Shown piece by piece: positions 21,001 to 26,300 of a stretch of DNA of 64,000 bases. Numbering within the stretch: position 1 is the stretch's first letter; each line of letters begins with the position of its first letter. A program made the translations under genes and the position numbers. The stretch is taken from contig JACKPL010000010.1 in assembly GCA_024233545.1 (NCBI GenBank), positions 44,660-108,659 of the forward strand. Direction: 5' to 3'. The stretch comes from a bacterium. GTDB taxonomy: Bacteria > Auribacterota > Auribacteria > Auribacterales > Auribacteraceae. Under the pieces are notes generated by a model. It had not been told where the DNA came from and made no database searches. It saw only the letters and a program-made list of their open reading frames with translations.

Positions 21001-23349
21001 TTGATATCGCCGCTCAATTACATCGTGAACCATGGTTTGCTTGGTCTCGCCGGAGCCGTTGTTGCCGCACATGCTACAGTTGGTATTGTTCCCGCGGTAA
21101 CGATGCTTATTTCCGCTTTAACAGCGCCTCTCGCGTTGATGGGGGTTTTGTCTGCAATCACTCCGGCTATGATTGCGGCATATCTTGTAGTAGGTGTGCT
21201 TTTTGTATCATTATATAATGATACAATGATGAAAGGGGTAATTGGAACATTATCTGTTGGCGCTGTTGTTGCGGCTTTGACAACGGGTATTGGACCTGCT
21301 CTTGGTGTCGGCATGTCGTTGCTTGCCGCTCCGTTTGCTATTCCCGGGTTTGTTGGATTGCTTAGTTCTGTATTTATTGCCGGTCTTGCCGGATTCGCGT
21401 TAGGGCTTATACCTGTTATGGCGTGGACAGGGTTGCGTAACTATACAGAGAATATTTCTTTATTTAATTCACTAAGAATTATTTCGCGTGCCATGGACTC
21501 TCCTGTAGTAAAGGATACCCCTATAAAGAATAAACTGGGCATTGTCGGTGCTATAAAAGAAATGGAATTCATCGATCAAGGTTTAGGTATTGATGAGGCA
21601 AATCCCAACGATCCGTTTCCTTTTAGATCAATTGTTAGAGCAATACGTGACGGCAGTAACCTTGTGAAGGATACCTATGAAGGAACGCTTGATTCTGCGA
21701 ACATGATACAACGTGCGGTTCAACATGGAATAACTATGGAGCCCTCAACTGTCGATGAAGAATATATTGTTACATCTGATGCTTCTCCCCAAGCGGTGGA
21801 AGGCGGTTTTCAGGAGTTTAACTACAATAATACTGAAATTGAGCCGGCGGTAGAAGAAATTAACGATGAGTTTGCGCGGCAGGGGCGTTTGATGCTTGAT
21901 AACCTTCGCCGTGCGGCAAATGAGAATCCTCATGAACTGCTGAGAGCGGTCAATGACTATATTACTCAACGCCGGTTAAGTGAAGCGCCAATGGGATACG
22001 AAACAAATTATGAATTAGCAACCCTTGATGATATAAAAGCATTGGCTGACCTTACCCGTGACCTGAAGAATCATGGTTTTATTGATGTTCGTATTCGGGC
22101 ACATAGGAATGATGTGAAGATTTTGGGCAAAATTTTCGGGCTCAATGAAAAAGATGCTATGGATGTGCTCAGCGGGTTTTGGAGTGAAGCCCGTTGGCCG
22201 GTTGCGATTGGTGTGCCATTCCTCCCTGGAACAACTAAAGGAAGAGTACGTATTGCAGAACGGGGAGGCACCATTGAAGATGCACGCCCGATTCCTTTGA
22301 TGTCTGCACTGCTTGCTTTTTCTGAAGCGCCGTGGCTTGCGGGATTGTCGGCATTTAATATACTTGATACTGAAGCGGATGACCCTGCATATGCTCTCGC
22401 TGAAGATACAAAATTTGGTATTATGGGTGTATATAATCCTCCTTTATATCCTAATACACCGGCGATTTCCGTACACTTGAAGCAGTATGTAGAGGAACAA
22501 TATGAGCGTCGCCTATTTGGTGAAAATAGTTACAAAACAGCCGCTCAAGTGGGTAAAGGATTTAGTGTATTGCATGGTTTGCAGTCTTTATTCAGCCACC
22601 CGATTTTTACTTATGGTGCGAGTGATGAAAAGCAGATGAATTGGCAAGAAGTGATGAGTAATGTATTCAATTCGAAAGCAATGAAACGTGATGAGATTGC
22701 ATACGAAGGAGCTGGGCGAGGTTCAGGCTGGATTAATTACATTATTTTTGGATATACCTTGTATGGGCACCTTGCAAAAAGAATAGGCGCATTTCCTCCG
22801 GGCGTTGGGCAGGCGGTGAGGCAAATTCAATATATTCAGGAGTTGAATAACCAACTTGAAGGCGATGGGCGGCTCCTTAAAGTTATTAGGTATCTTCAAA
22901 TTACCAGTAAGACGCCTATTTTAAATGGGTTAAGCGGTGTTGATTTCCGTCTTGCTGTATCAATTGCCAAAGGCCTTGAACAGATAACTGTTGCGGGAAA
23001 AACACCGGATATGGTTTTAGATGAACTGATTCAGGAAGCCTTAAAAGATTATATGCGGGGATTGAATGAAACGGAACTTGCGAAAGCGCGTGCCTTGTTC
23101 ATTGCTGGAAACAATTTATTCGGACAAGATATTCCTATTCCTGAAGAGTTTGCACAGAAAGAAATAGCACAAGAAAGACCTGCGCAGACGGAATCATTTG
23201 AAGATGCTGAACAAATCGGAAAAGACAAAACTGGTCAAGATCAGCCGGAACCTTCACGTGAGAATGATGAAAAAATGCATTCTATTGTACAGCGGCTTGA
23301 AGAAAAGGTTTTACTCCTGAACAAATTGAATCTATTCAAAATAATATAG
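1..23349 (+). CDS. Giant mosaic multidomain protein, 5'-truncated by the window edge
   Basis: The frame is open from base 1, so the gene starts upstream; the TTG at 208 has no ribosome binding site and is not the start. Codons are numbered from base 1 (7,782 visible). In order: a hydrophobic stretch ending in an LSGC lipobox (~690-703); an (alpha/alpha)-toroid, six-hairpin-glycosidase-like domain (~895-1316, EHNADVHDL); a TIM-barrel-like module (~1616-1870); a second toroid copy (~2363-2819, EHQADVHDL); beta-sandwich/CARDB-like region (~2920-3320); coiled coils (~3690-4160); another TIM-like module (~4170-4500); more coiled coil; membrane segments at ~5241-5260, ~5400-5533 and ~7002-7147; a Gln-rich coiled coil (~6547-6970). 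It ends at a TAG after a charged linker, but coding clearly continues in the -1 frame. Envelope or surface location is inferred from the membrane segments; no catalytic role can be assigned. Confidence 0.9.
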   Translation, partial: LWNSGQQEQAIEQLQALIGQIAEFLGTTQFLSGQPSLAQFEYDLDLLKNYVDGTEQDIRQIELFGGIGLLHKELLRRVPANLYIPALLAVPGYIAGNIVPVAGVTDIVISLKTAEFEPRQFDIFDELNRNRYRDEGIVYDQQTIFINTDRIDPQSETFFESVADTFVDSYISTSRKISNEIDALERAGLPADLRMYQFGAEALEKSGAPIRLENGFQARDIVLSGDNFGYSIPVALPPHKFEQLRQNQLAMMRLVQTYITQASLFVSEQSDFETARDFLQEAGRLATNLQLFSPVLVNNILNTIKRDLDDVEAQLKLAQGEPPADSILLYGGRSDIFKQNPILTDTPTVRRLLDGAFNNLASGLGEDVARDVRNRFSIVIGARPRENIPVNVIYISAAKFDMLRYLASNENTETTASILLARYLFDSYKNVPQLLSKIFLDQIAVSENALEKYLIPVQVNSTEPNRDYTGEVIIPHDIRYNQLGQPFANLSGRQTVTKFRNGQPVEVVNRGQQQVAIDPRSGLPIRQKDGSLAGEAVRYESERVFSLSYMQGDPQIGGFSLVRNNEGDATRLDLLSRAEKWIGPLSQGEMINDEIVGRDEVYVLSKNGTPVALIKARDEKDTVIPLVSSIELIRVLGVESHEEAMQELNTMAENRRVKVREIELKYAERQTAYEQQSREPGRTARVTLASMAGLMLLQTLSGCATSMGPRPDLPVGDVSYQPPVVPDDGSPVTDISRYTGVTDTQPSFPQAILFDAQQGGLDLLNKALTAAENELAGLEKHGVVNSDRAKILKDRIGVLRDRIASLSSLPTTQIPQMEPDTRRTSQQSGQYVDRQVDRTGVVQGQPDIVFPPQLASELQNILSAQEYKTLMADIVKFSVNQTIDAGSPAFTGDKKFDGWVRSYDGDESDKDYPFLAKPGRVFGYDQSLSVYADIANKDYAKAKRKVDALFRIMEYERGRGLDSVIRFSYNTDGTGYEAALSPMGNTSWVLKSIFAYMDVTNDRSYLSGRNGELLLASMRYVLDKQVLDRADVRYGLFQGGSKPTIVDGKIQSIPMEVVFSEHNADVHDLLNLAYRVTGMQIYKDRRLLLDQQMLRTLFVDDARGTYFKPNLDRSGETKQGIAIDNLTWGGSMVLTMDHLPLATRLDITRKLINHIRNNFAVEHVPGQQEAKPVALTPSFVAQRIAKPSNAVVGLKFFDEVFRDDFLTQPIDWDSPNIMSVQFEATIGYIHLLIQTAYLTSDSSERAQLINEAKFLFSNIQKFHAGNSKKGGISYSTRPITGIQTSLESLVASETLRTLTGIWSNPDLLWTFIGASSQSLQGDKTVQPIDPNLNPINAVILGTDAKPDILSQSLQGRVPEKVTPAGTVVIDARTQTAIHAESQYGTVAVGTAEDTSVSRVFREDFAWVVDFLRGLGEKPDLSPQQVQKWNNTILNPISWQADISAIAPLKRLAQNTQYSATIEKGKLRILVEHPIAAAQFRGVEFKNAGDRFEITIIGNEVRVKATLNAAEYERYKDMSDVTQRIYRDLSAPAVFKLSDFPSLAGYADQSGKPVVIQARLDASRQNLLVEDKQPSIVVNAASIFGNQFFAPDNQKFTLSIDGRNRLNITENTDLGSVFQNPWSPNIPAEKLPQMFAALRASGHTAIYVNTDPLVYKNTIHGTNTRRYYMAMIELARREGIKVFAVQGSSDWVTVSGVSDALLFVDELGKKQLDFDGYVLDVRPERMKDWNTYNDQDKDIFIQRYSRLMEELRQRLAYYAGGQKEIFSYVSPDVESRKTYRSPKEVSDVLVMQHTSVTDILAQLQQYDPQRPFQLYIETSLLNDPSRTFALKEAEMASVLRDLAKSLRSNPKYGALFRGFVVNHDTGEDILHVLQTGKGRGAGDRMEDSIYKAPDGAVHITGNMYQFIVTGGKPEVVPLGADSPSAQQETVRTIRSRLEAIARGITGAGNIDHMARSVIETIRRDKVTVMSDAPPLGAEIGSLISYSNILWGQQYTDLGQINNVKIVGVDESGKTVAEWHDLINNPVPIVVGIHSKIVKLKVQVDVKSADTAGKVFPGYIAFLTHHPGSGGVVTETASDEFILKQGEGRTIAFEVPVSREGFNNYSIMLLHGKKFSKSEAVVDQVGFAQRFSIVEHWIKTHASGFPEFYRDAIVNDVNSQINQAGVFSGVVKSRVVVQDFTIDDFTVAKGRTIANLLAASGITELTLDGEKLRQLILQSPNENLAKKQIADFMNLITEQNIRLVLMVGNRSWLDSLNGKQNMQNDLNAIFRMKLPFNSVVLNLGDNIAAAYDILPEIQRLASNEGLADSQLRPVEVYDTTDLQPVPPARQQTVRLDNALQNLIDTMRSAENLQQLRDDSRSFVNTQQVKRGLFRGAVTGYDANEKHPQYGSDEYKALIQFGRVNPYDVSVSVFADINNGDYRSARTKVRSLLRVIQSEQDSGFNGVVHFWYNTDGDESVSGIAPLGNTAWTLKAIFAYIDATGDRSILEGKSGESLRKSLDFVLSQQVTDSKDPRYGLFMAGLRRNVDASGVAIDKSGRPIPKGAPAVYNQMGHVVFEHQADVHDLFNLAARVLTDSQDTQKRTAIQSARKLLDREVMSRMFVDAGTDGAFFIPNLNADGTRGVGEAIDDLTWAGSMVLTMDETQLSQTQKLQIVRRMIAYINKNFIVEHDPNVENAQNVALTPALIANRLSRPTTTIIGTKFFDAKFKDEFVPERNWDDPKVLSVHVEGTLGYINLLYQTALLTPDANEREQLLRTAKFLLDNITKLKNAKSTNGGIPYSTRAISEIQSTFDSTIATETYRALMGVFSNPDLAWSFIGVREASLPRIPTVPTIPQTIQTSQDVLNSLRTGLDIAPLPFTNFNSLQNVLQSIPQADSDALSERAQLVTEQDLEQYVDIGLSKLSRVERLLMGFSRVKRLPRVQLGESAAEVDLVTSRTIFVGTDTAPYVTVNIENTGNLAVGAFTAIVELRNTVTGERKEIAFPILMRQKEARQINLPIEHLEAGQWRYDISVVPEYFQRDRSFIPSKPLTVGGTTVKVGQWDFTAFMPGEKGEPQNERTVRFQNYEFQLIENYGPNNANAVRFYDEKGVPQIKVLTDRRQGVDFEFGPSRIRVNVSKNSFNEWAIDVGGEEATIARLHSGEEVLTVGVPHKARIFGYIQKGLPKIQVTNIEVDTKKRYLEDTVSQIIDLEYNKEYKLQGHTLVFKGHPNDEMIQIQVTAPDGSIDRRVFHRDSPRRVVELDSHVFIFGNNADGKTVGVISRVSNVTFTFDVTNDGDSPLRYQPELTFYHPLVGEVSLPGRVQYTINPGETKRISMDGPVPADILAKEKERLLDALSNARLLQEEYDNFYIEKRREIDSGERHRSIVQGELQTRQNQNKIKLAGWLRDSIALIKEVQNKHLVQEAFIAYRLDLNARIAQLQSLISKIEDPKLSQEEYGVLSIQIIHTMNIVMGDLNDLSTQKMGYKISIHDVSNLLGEKVYSRGLSGAPGATTQQPVIRDVVVEPVLVKTEPQQVRRIGKAEYANVMSGIITPTVVDQRANAYVGEEMDYYNAFVQQSLLAESISRVQSFDLPTAKLAEETALENIVVATSDLDRTQSRDLIAVLFNSINKLKIADQRGGSTYILRHDTRVIGTEKVIYDASISAIEDLLAAIQADDSKVVKSDLSRFLTDLGQFFGFIQSDGATKAETIIRMKEFLKGEDPATIDRAVRVVEDIMVDGKRATRRDAVMIAMQVLVKEEVRERVKALAFEQLRTQLAQDRTYIPEVIRILSQANVGNDSRSMIRTLEREQNGRYSYYIKFVEQNKTKTLAELRERQAELAPIEAYLNLVEEHDRAKRLMDEAESIVKHNGDPVVQLQEVRRAFDRSMAFFLQIIEVQPNFSVITNLDQVIAKINASNLSAADKKHAVDTILAIKADLQKYTQLLERRKTALSAADTALQSRSEEIGKAEILLKRLTEISTNHDLFLKRNEQEAEKEFGRVQDALRQLPADQAIPLIQEMQRLHVRYLRNHVEALERATVERNRYQSIIQENQTLIQQLRQAIAQEDSDTRKRVMTSKLRLLQRDIYEATSRVAFDDWYIPELEKQISRMQNRIAQFNGAIVDLGGTPDRSIFDAQLKTTQTAARDARRFSDNLSGAVTLLNRQQTQLIGSLEELERKYNYTQQMRDVSREMPISAVLKDIHLIHNPESYIKFLQENGIKEIYIDFADLATREELEKLGSDALQPYNPNRVNTTDLHRVKLAGRVIQAANQNGMQVKILIKGQEEWGRGRWRFLFFSGEERPGTTVMKDLTKKLRLFQIHLFEHDISIDGFAVDFPPRVVDGKVDLDNYREARNTIGEILTEETDELMDGLKERIESLDEKGYVDRANRLRQILRQGPSAFTYEYEVFESPETARMINQYVMRNATPNERTEIFKGTPVLVPTRPVTSVTTESTIDMMQRVGSLPSVNHGLVIDWSGTAAQNRQEELPAILQKLNEHRKVSLRTGQPLGKVILGGDTTNVVDLQRNLNALGAVPLHALNLLETQQDVREAYQSRMREYTLGLRGQLDHLTEILEKEKAYRDTHEKVLGIVNQAVLQEGLVLELPAFLQADSGDFDQLRQRTQTVIKKLEQKLRPGTTFEELQELSNEIDTLYRDANIHVRRMRLSLNALLSPEGIAYGSATDPRGFLTGTSSVSLNLTNLISKAMPYVGVSLTVVGRDGKADQRDLLKESRELQREVQNLRQQALIFANFNSQIQTTDLQLQKDRTDIALLRRGVDIASKPDAQIAPIRVQIHQPLTIYIDGVRQNIPVGTHVIKGNVFTALKEIRALLLVMKDPSEKARVKAEGLEKAYDALRKAFTEIPTVKKGDSFIKKETKELVAVRSIDNARENLLQAESLLQQAQLGKQAAEATLEHAKLGMQDSDRLLKKAILDIQLAETGEKQAQKDAEDALKDLIKSLTGIDAAQRMHYSSQLGEVGTSIRLDQATDDLSKAYFNFDTIIHRLFRVFSQIGGPSAEDEFKQFFAAYRSGVVTEGFGLESVLGSGTPYLGIDDSKEASLAAELVGGAIRPFTISLYGGLFNIAWSPLNPQQVGFSMTYRPAEDSIVGKAQYNLLQRHAQHILGQMVTEDRREDVERATAHFGRMIESYQDAVIWANAMKEEKVKAEKRQQAAKDDLTRAELFLKNQQFELQRAEENLRSKQLGKIAAEASVDEIEREAADKITPAEGQGEFLNQGQPKVIDEAVDTTIDQKRDLSDAEIREQRVSSVLARLFYAVAGFILGLFTLDRNKRLFTRWKLSKQREAVQKGEGKRKGIMAALVQDFTFDRVTISKIIPFSGRRIVEMAKNQAQFKRVARLMRRYGVDSMAVVAEELKDAGKFVEEERLTYGSLFRSEKIKNLSLKQRWQYRTRLFLRLFRAQYDDLISSGKFKIFWGLLTIGLGIFVFPVVGFPTLPLKLLFSIPMLWGGDPLLSPILFLSDPTMILPWFFWVPFLYVLPRLLYNLVVMIPVTRSVLALLMFVGKGVAEYLGKKALFVMVPFLPVAAMFQKVVNGIFRRELISIRTFENAVEKAGQSIKKQTVSAIPKPIREAFDIRERRAGTGPEFSRQFSENAVALARQWAEENGLGPLEQMKKADAQKLINSFIIQETIKQTKHIVFQDEGNALRVNVGAEADELAISPGQFASMPAIYVPFFLPTKGHFNKWFWGIMIQNFTQSLQYAASMGARGLRGAERGANAKHKMFSHIVSKSELDIHSFLFMVQPRWLVGHLHVVREELVGGRIVIDLDFYDARELQDKQAPPGVEQWANVEDYVRYLIDRREEIDELDSETLAELFAKGGDIQINFPDGMPEDEKESIKQDMELRFKQLTSIAAGYYRAYPDEFNPFYGPGENVTFSGHFPDISPMDAADRFGLGSYEQDPTEGVFYARGNYFGGFNYAAGGVNVRGEDGNLSFEPTGEIVRVEYQQKEEHGKGKQKIPGSKATNLNAILLAIQGQTYITREVVRKEDGSAELNIQFKDAHEEFLPEVAEAREEFEEKSAGRDQAFRKGWWKSAKKRFVKVWDNVTKDYITVNLGTRLGFEPFAGLRGTLAKWKTLTLGAVIGVIPVSLYGNLQDPINAAMQSYYDPIVVEKVAQSTIYQNNKIYRKNVKKFAEDAHILDNQSVSLGQRSSSDTTEETYMFVPTNVLQENEESRLEFARALHALARNVGVHIPVELFEQNAELLTDSYQSLVTFFLAVEQQRLEQRRYAQGSIITSWEKGIAEKGAALVNTQEYIQRLSSLFPEKSTARQGLVFLASTVGNTEESMDITIHRSDIGTESRSFDMRALYKVGIYNRTSEKYTAAFNKIAGMTYHGSHDDNVHRSGALERQLGDRGREPIIRLGQERNALQGTRSWAMVSPRGPLGIYQITSMAKRIRNGQDNPVAVEFMRQLVEAANENGTLIDRIIIHDGNGNAPSSNLRDSANWKILVVSDSQNFLTNTKQLEPLFNQVVSAMKKRMSASSKQDFAPTLANVDVIHKDAFRTLEQFRVLTQDGNELDNYNERIQKANGSVVKRLKKSVFNLKVFLGITPQNQTNAVIDKIAGLFNQKKALEQQRAAMDAQVDAFITQEYYVPEGEEAQIADLKNAIVIQDNALQAQEAAFARLEAVNSAIAVAEKEKIAKEERLKSLRDQKKTLSEDIATLPRRYKQSMSEQKDAIRQNKSSISEQIAVLQTMLQTVESDSVWVTEQQSVAEESGIQNLIDAVSLEIQALDARKTALNQQIDSLKKQLDALNKEEQALASEQKAKNQDEIDTFQAEQRGAHQEYLSAFESQQTAIENHRQAFVVQQQNFELHVSFVTEPSKQVQKKIDQMRRSFTDQNRMFVEQQERVNTQSQQWRLQGELLSLRETPLQEQIDARNQRLSEINTELETLLPEIKTIAQSLEGYTKERAQALVDQKASFNEARKAFKEQQRIMQRMEKTGIPDEQREPFEAQKKAFENQMAAFEHQETFNRVNDAVKTVKQLFTRKNKRTTLFESFFPLEKDNVFYKLLISPLNYIVNHGLLGLAGAVVAAHATVGIVPAVTMLISALTAPLALMGVLSAITPAMIAAYLVVGVLFVSLYNDTMMKGVIGTLSVGAVVAALTTGIGPALGVGMSLLAAPFAIPGFVGLLSSVFIAGLAGFALGLIPVMAWTGLRNYTENISLFNSLRIISRAMDSPVVKDTPIKNKLGIVGAIKEMEFIDQGLGIDEANPNDPFPFRSIVRAIRDGSNLVKDTYEGTLDSANMIQRAVQHGITMEPSTVDEEYIVTSDASPQAVEGGFQEFNYNNTEIEPAVEEINDEFARQGRLMLDNLRRAANENPHELLRAVNDYITQRRLSEAPMGYETNYELATLDDIKALADLTRDLKNHGFIDVRIRAHRNDVKILGKIFGLNEKDAMDVLSGFWSEARWPVAIGVPFLPGTTKGRVRIAERGGTIEDARPIPLMSALLAFSEAPWLAGLSAFNILDTEADDPAYALAEDTKFGIMGVYNPPLYPNTPAISVHLKQYVEEQYERRLFGENSYKTAAQVGKGFSVLHGLQSLFSHPIFTYGASDEKQMNWQEVMSNVFNSKAMKRDEIAYEGAGRGSGWINYIIFGYTLYGHLAKRIGAFPPGVGQAVRQIQYIQELNNQLEGDGRLLKVIRYLQITSKTPILNGLSGVDFRLAVSIAKGLEQITVAGKTPDMVLDELIQEALKDYMRGLNETELAKARALFIAGNNLFGQDIPIPEEFAQKEIAQERPAQTESFEDAEQIGKDKTGQDQPEPSRENDEKMHSIVQRLEEKVLLLNKLNLFKII
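23298..23313 (+). other. Apparent -1 frameshift junction in the giant gene
   Basis: Frame-1 codons read gaa gaa aag gtt tta and reach TAG at 23347-23349. Reading the AAG at 23305-23307 one base earlier, as AAA, gives EEK-GFTPEQIESIQNN and a frame open for another 1.9 kb codons' worth of clearly protein-like sequence ending at 29000. The site is an A-AAG tetramer inside an A4 run (23303-23306). Possible causes are a one-base assembly or consensus deletion, a real frameshift mutation, or programmed -1 slippage, since A-AAG is a known slippery tetramer. No strong downstream hairpin or upstream Shine-Dalgarno stimulator is obvious, so an error or mutation is the more economical reading. Confidence 0.75.
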
Positions 23350-26300
23350 GGCATTTAGGTATATCTGACCGAATAGGTGCGTTACAGAGTATTTTAGATG
23401 CAGTTGATCAATCCGCATTATCGGTTAAGAATGCAGTTACTGCGTTACAGCAGTTTCGTTATACAAAATCTGTACCGCGTTCAATTGTTCGCAGAAGTTT
23501 TGCTCGGCGTTTGCTTGGGCGCATTTTTAATCTGGGTATATTAGCAGGATCAGTATCATTGTGGGGGTGGTGGGCAATCGTTATGCCGCTCATGCTTATT
23601 ATTACTGAAACAATCGGGCAATATCGAGGGAATGTAGTCCGTCGTGCTCTCCGCTTGGTTGTTGGTGCTGGCGCGGCTTCAGCAATGGTATTTCTTATGG
23701 GCGGTGCTCTTTCTATTCCTGCGGTATTGTTGCTTACCGGTTATGTGCTTGGTGGAGAACGGGCGGCAGATTGGCTGTTGTATTCGATAGATCGTGTTCC
23801 TATTATTAGTATGTTAACGTCGAATTTTATCAACAATCGCTTATCTCGAATTTCAAACGCCCGGGCTTTGCGTAATCTTACTATAAGAAGGGATGTTATT
23901 GCTGAAGTAGTGGAAAGCATTGGTACTCGTGCGCGCGATCAGAAGGAATTTGAAAGAATGTTTACTCAGCGGATAATATTGGATTCGCTTGAGCAATCAT
24001 TTAAAGACCGTTTACGGTCGTATTATAGAGATGTATATGGGGATGATGCTTCGGTTATCGAGTCTCAGATTGAACAGAGCCTTTCTAAGTTTGCTGTTGA
24101 CCAACGGCTAAGAATTATACGCAAAGTGTATCAACGCGTTAATAATCCTTGGATGAAGTTTTCGCAGATGTTTACCCATATGATGAGCCGATTGAAGCCG
24201 GGCGATAAATTGGAATATGAGGGGCGGTTGGGTTTTATACGCACATTATTTTCAAACCGTACTAAAGGGAAATTGTTAGGATTGGCAGGTGTAGCAACTG
24301 CAGTTGCAGGGCATATATTTTTGCTTGGTGTTTCTTTAAATCCCTTGAGTATAATGGGCTTGGCAATGTCTGTTTGGGTTGTTCTATTCCTTGGGACAAA
24401 AACCTTTGAACAAACTTTTGGTGCTGTATCGGGTATTTTACTGCCTTTAATTCATATTTCATTATATGGGATGTCTGCGTCTTTTATGCCGTTGGTTGTC
24501 ATTATTTCTGAAGTTATTGTTGGATATATGGTCGGTTCAACGGCGGGATTATTATTAAAAAATACTGCAGAGATTCTGTATAATTTCATTATCAATCCTC
24601 TCATTGTTCGTCCGTTTAGAAGTTTTGGAGAGATAATGAGAATCCGCAAGAAAAATGATATAACTCGCCAGCGATTATTGATAGCTTCAGTTGTGCCGTT
24701 AATTGATGAAGCAGACAGCGATTTGGAATTTATTTCAAAGTTCGATAAACTCTTCCTTGATACATTAGATGAAGCAGACCAAATTGAATTAGGTGAGCCC
24801 GGTCTTCCCAGTGATGATGAAGGACCAGGTGTCCCACCGGGCACCACCCCTCCGGGCGGATCACCTTCGCCGACTGATGTGGAACCTGTTACACCCGTCA
24901 TCGAGCCGAGCGAACCGGTATCTCCGGTGCCTCCGATTGAAGAAACACGTTTGCCAGAACCGCCAATACAGAGTCAATTACCTGAATCTGTTCAGCTGAT
25001 AGAGCAGGTGGCGAAACCAGTGGTTTCTGAAGTAATCCAAGCACCAACCGATGGCATCATAGCAACAAATGATTCTGTGATTGAAGAACAAGCGGTTGAG
25101 AGTAAAGATGCAGTTGCTCCAGAACCTGTAGCACCTCCGGTAGTTGTAGAACCAATCAATAAGAAATTTACCGATTTTGCTTTACGAATTGGCTCTAACC
25201 TTGGATTGACCGTTGAAGAAATGGAGTTTCTCGCCTCAGCAGTGCGTGAAGCGACAAAAATCCGCAACAAGATAAGCGAGCCGCTTTTTAATCGAGCTCT
25301 CGAGCTTGTAGATACAATAGACCGTAAAAAAACGGCATTAACAATCAAGCAGTTAAAAGAAGTTCATCAAGCGCGCGTCAATCAACTTCAAGAACTCGAA
25401 GAGTTGGGAACGATAACGCTACCCCAACAATTACAGCTCAACAGACTGCGCGATGGTTCTGTTATGGTCCAATTTGCTAATATTTCATCCGCAATAGCAA
25501 AAAACAAAAAAATGGAAATATTTGATTTGAATCAAACTATTCCCTTAACTGAAACCGGATGGATTTTAGAATTAATGGATGCAAAATTAAAAATTATCCA
25601 AACGGTCAGGGATACTGAATATCGAGATCCGACAAAAAGGATTGAAGAAATTATTCAGGAGTTTGATTCCTATATTCAATTCATTAAAGATTTATTTTAT
25701 CACAACAATAAAATCAACAATGATCGTTTAAGAGGGATTCTCAACGCAGTAAATATAGTTATAAACTCTCATCGTGATGCGGATCGGGAAACATTACTTG
25801 AAGCGCTGGAATCTGCAGTTACAGACGGCCGTATTTCAATGGAAATTTTCAACGAGGTTGTCAAAAACACTTTTGAGGATATTCCTACCGTTGTTTTTGA
25901 AAAAGCTGAGGTTATTGAACAGGAAAAACCGGAAATTCAACAGCCGATTGAAACTGAAACACCTTTAACTGAAGTGCCTTTATTGGAAGCCGAAAAACCG
26001 GCACCACTATGGGATGCCGAAAAAACGTATCGTGAAAATTTAGAGGAATATCGCAACAGACTAAATCAAAATACAATCCCACAGGTGGCGCTTGTCAGGT
26101 CAATCGAAGCAAATACTGCCAGAATGGAGCAGTTCCTAAATACGGCTGTTATTGAGCGTGGAATTCGACGAGTCATTTTTCTTGGAAATAAAGTTTTTGG
26201 ACAGAATGTATCCGATAATATAGCGTTTAAAAATTTTCTCCAGTCACTGAACAGAGATGAAAATGGATTCATCGAATATGGCCCTGAAGGACAAAAAGAA

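Noticed and set aside
23511..23513. TTG at 23511 as the start of a separate 1,829-residue gene
   Set aside because: Seventy protein-like codons precede it in frame and no Shine-Dalgarno is present; continuation of the giant by frameshift explains it better.
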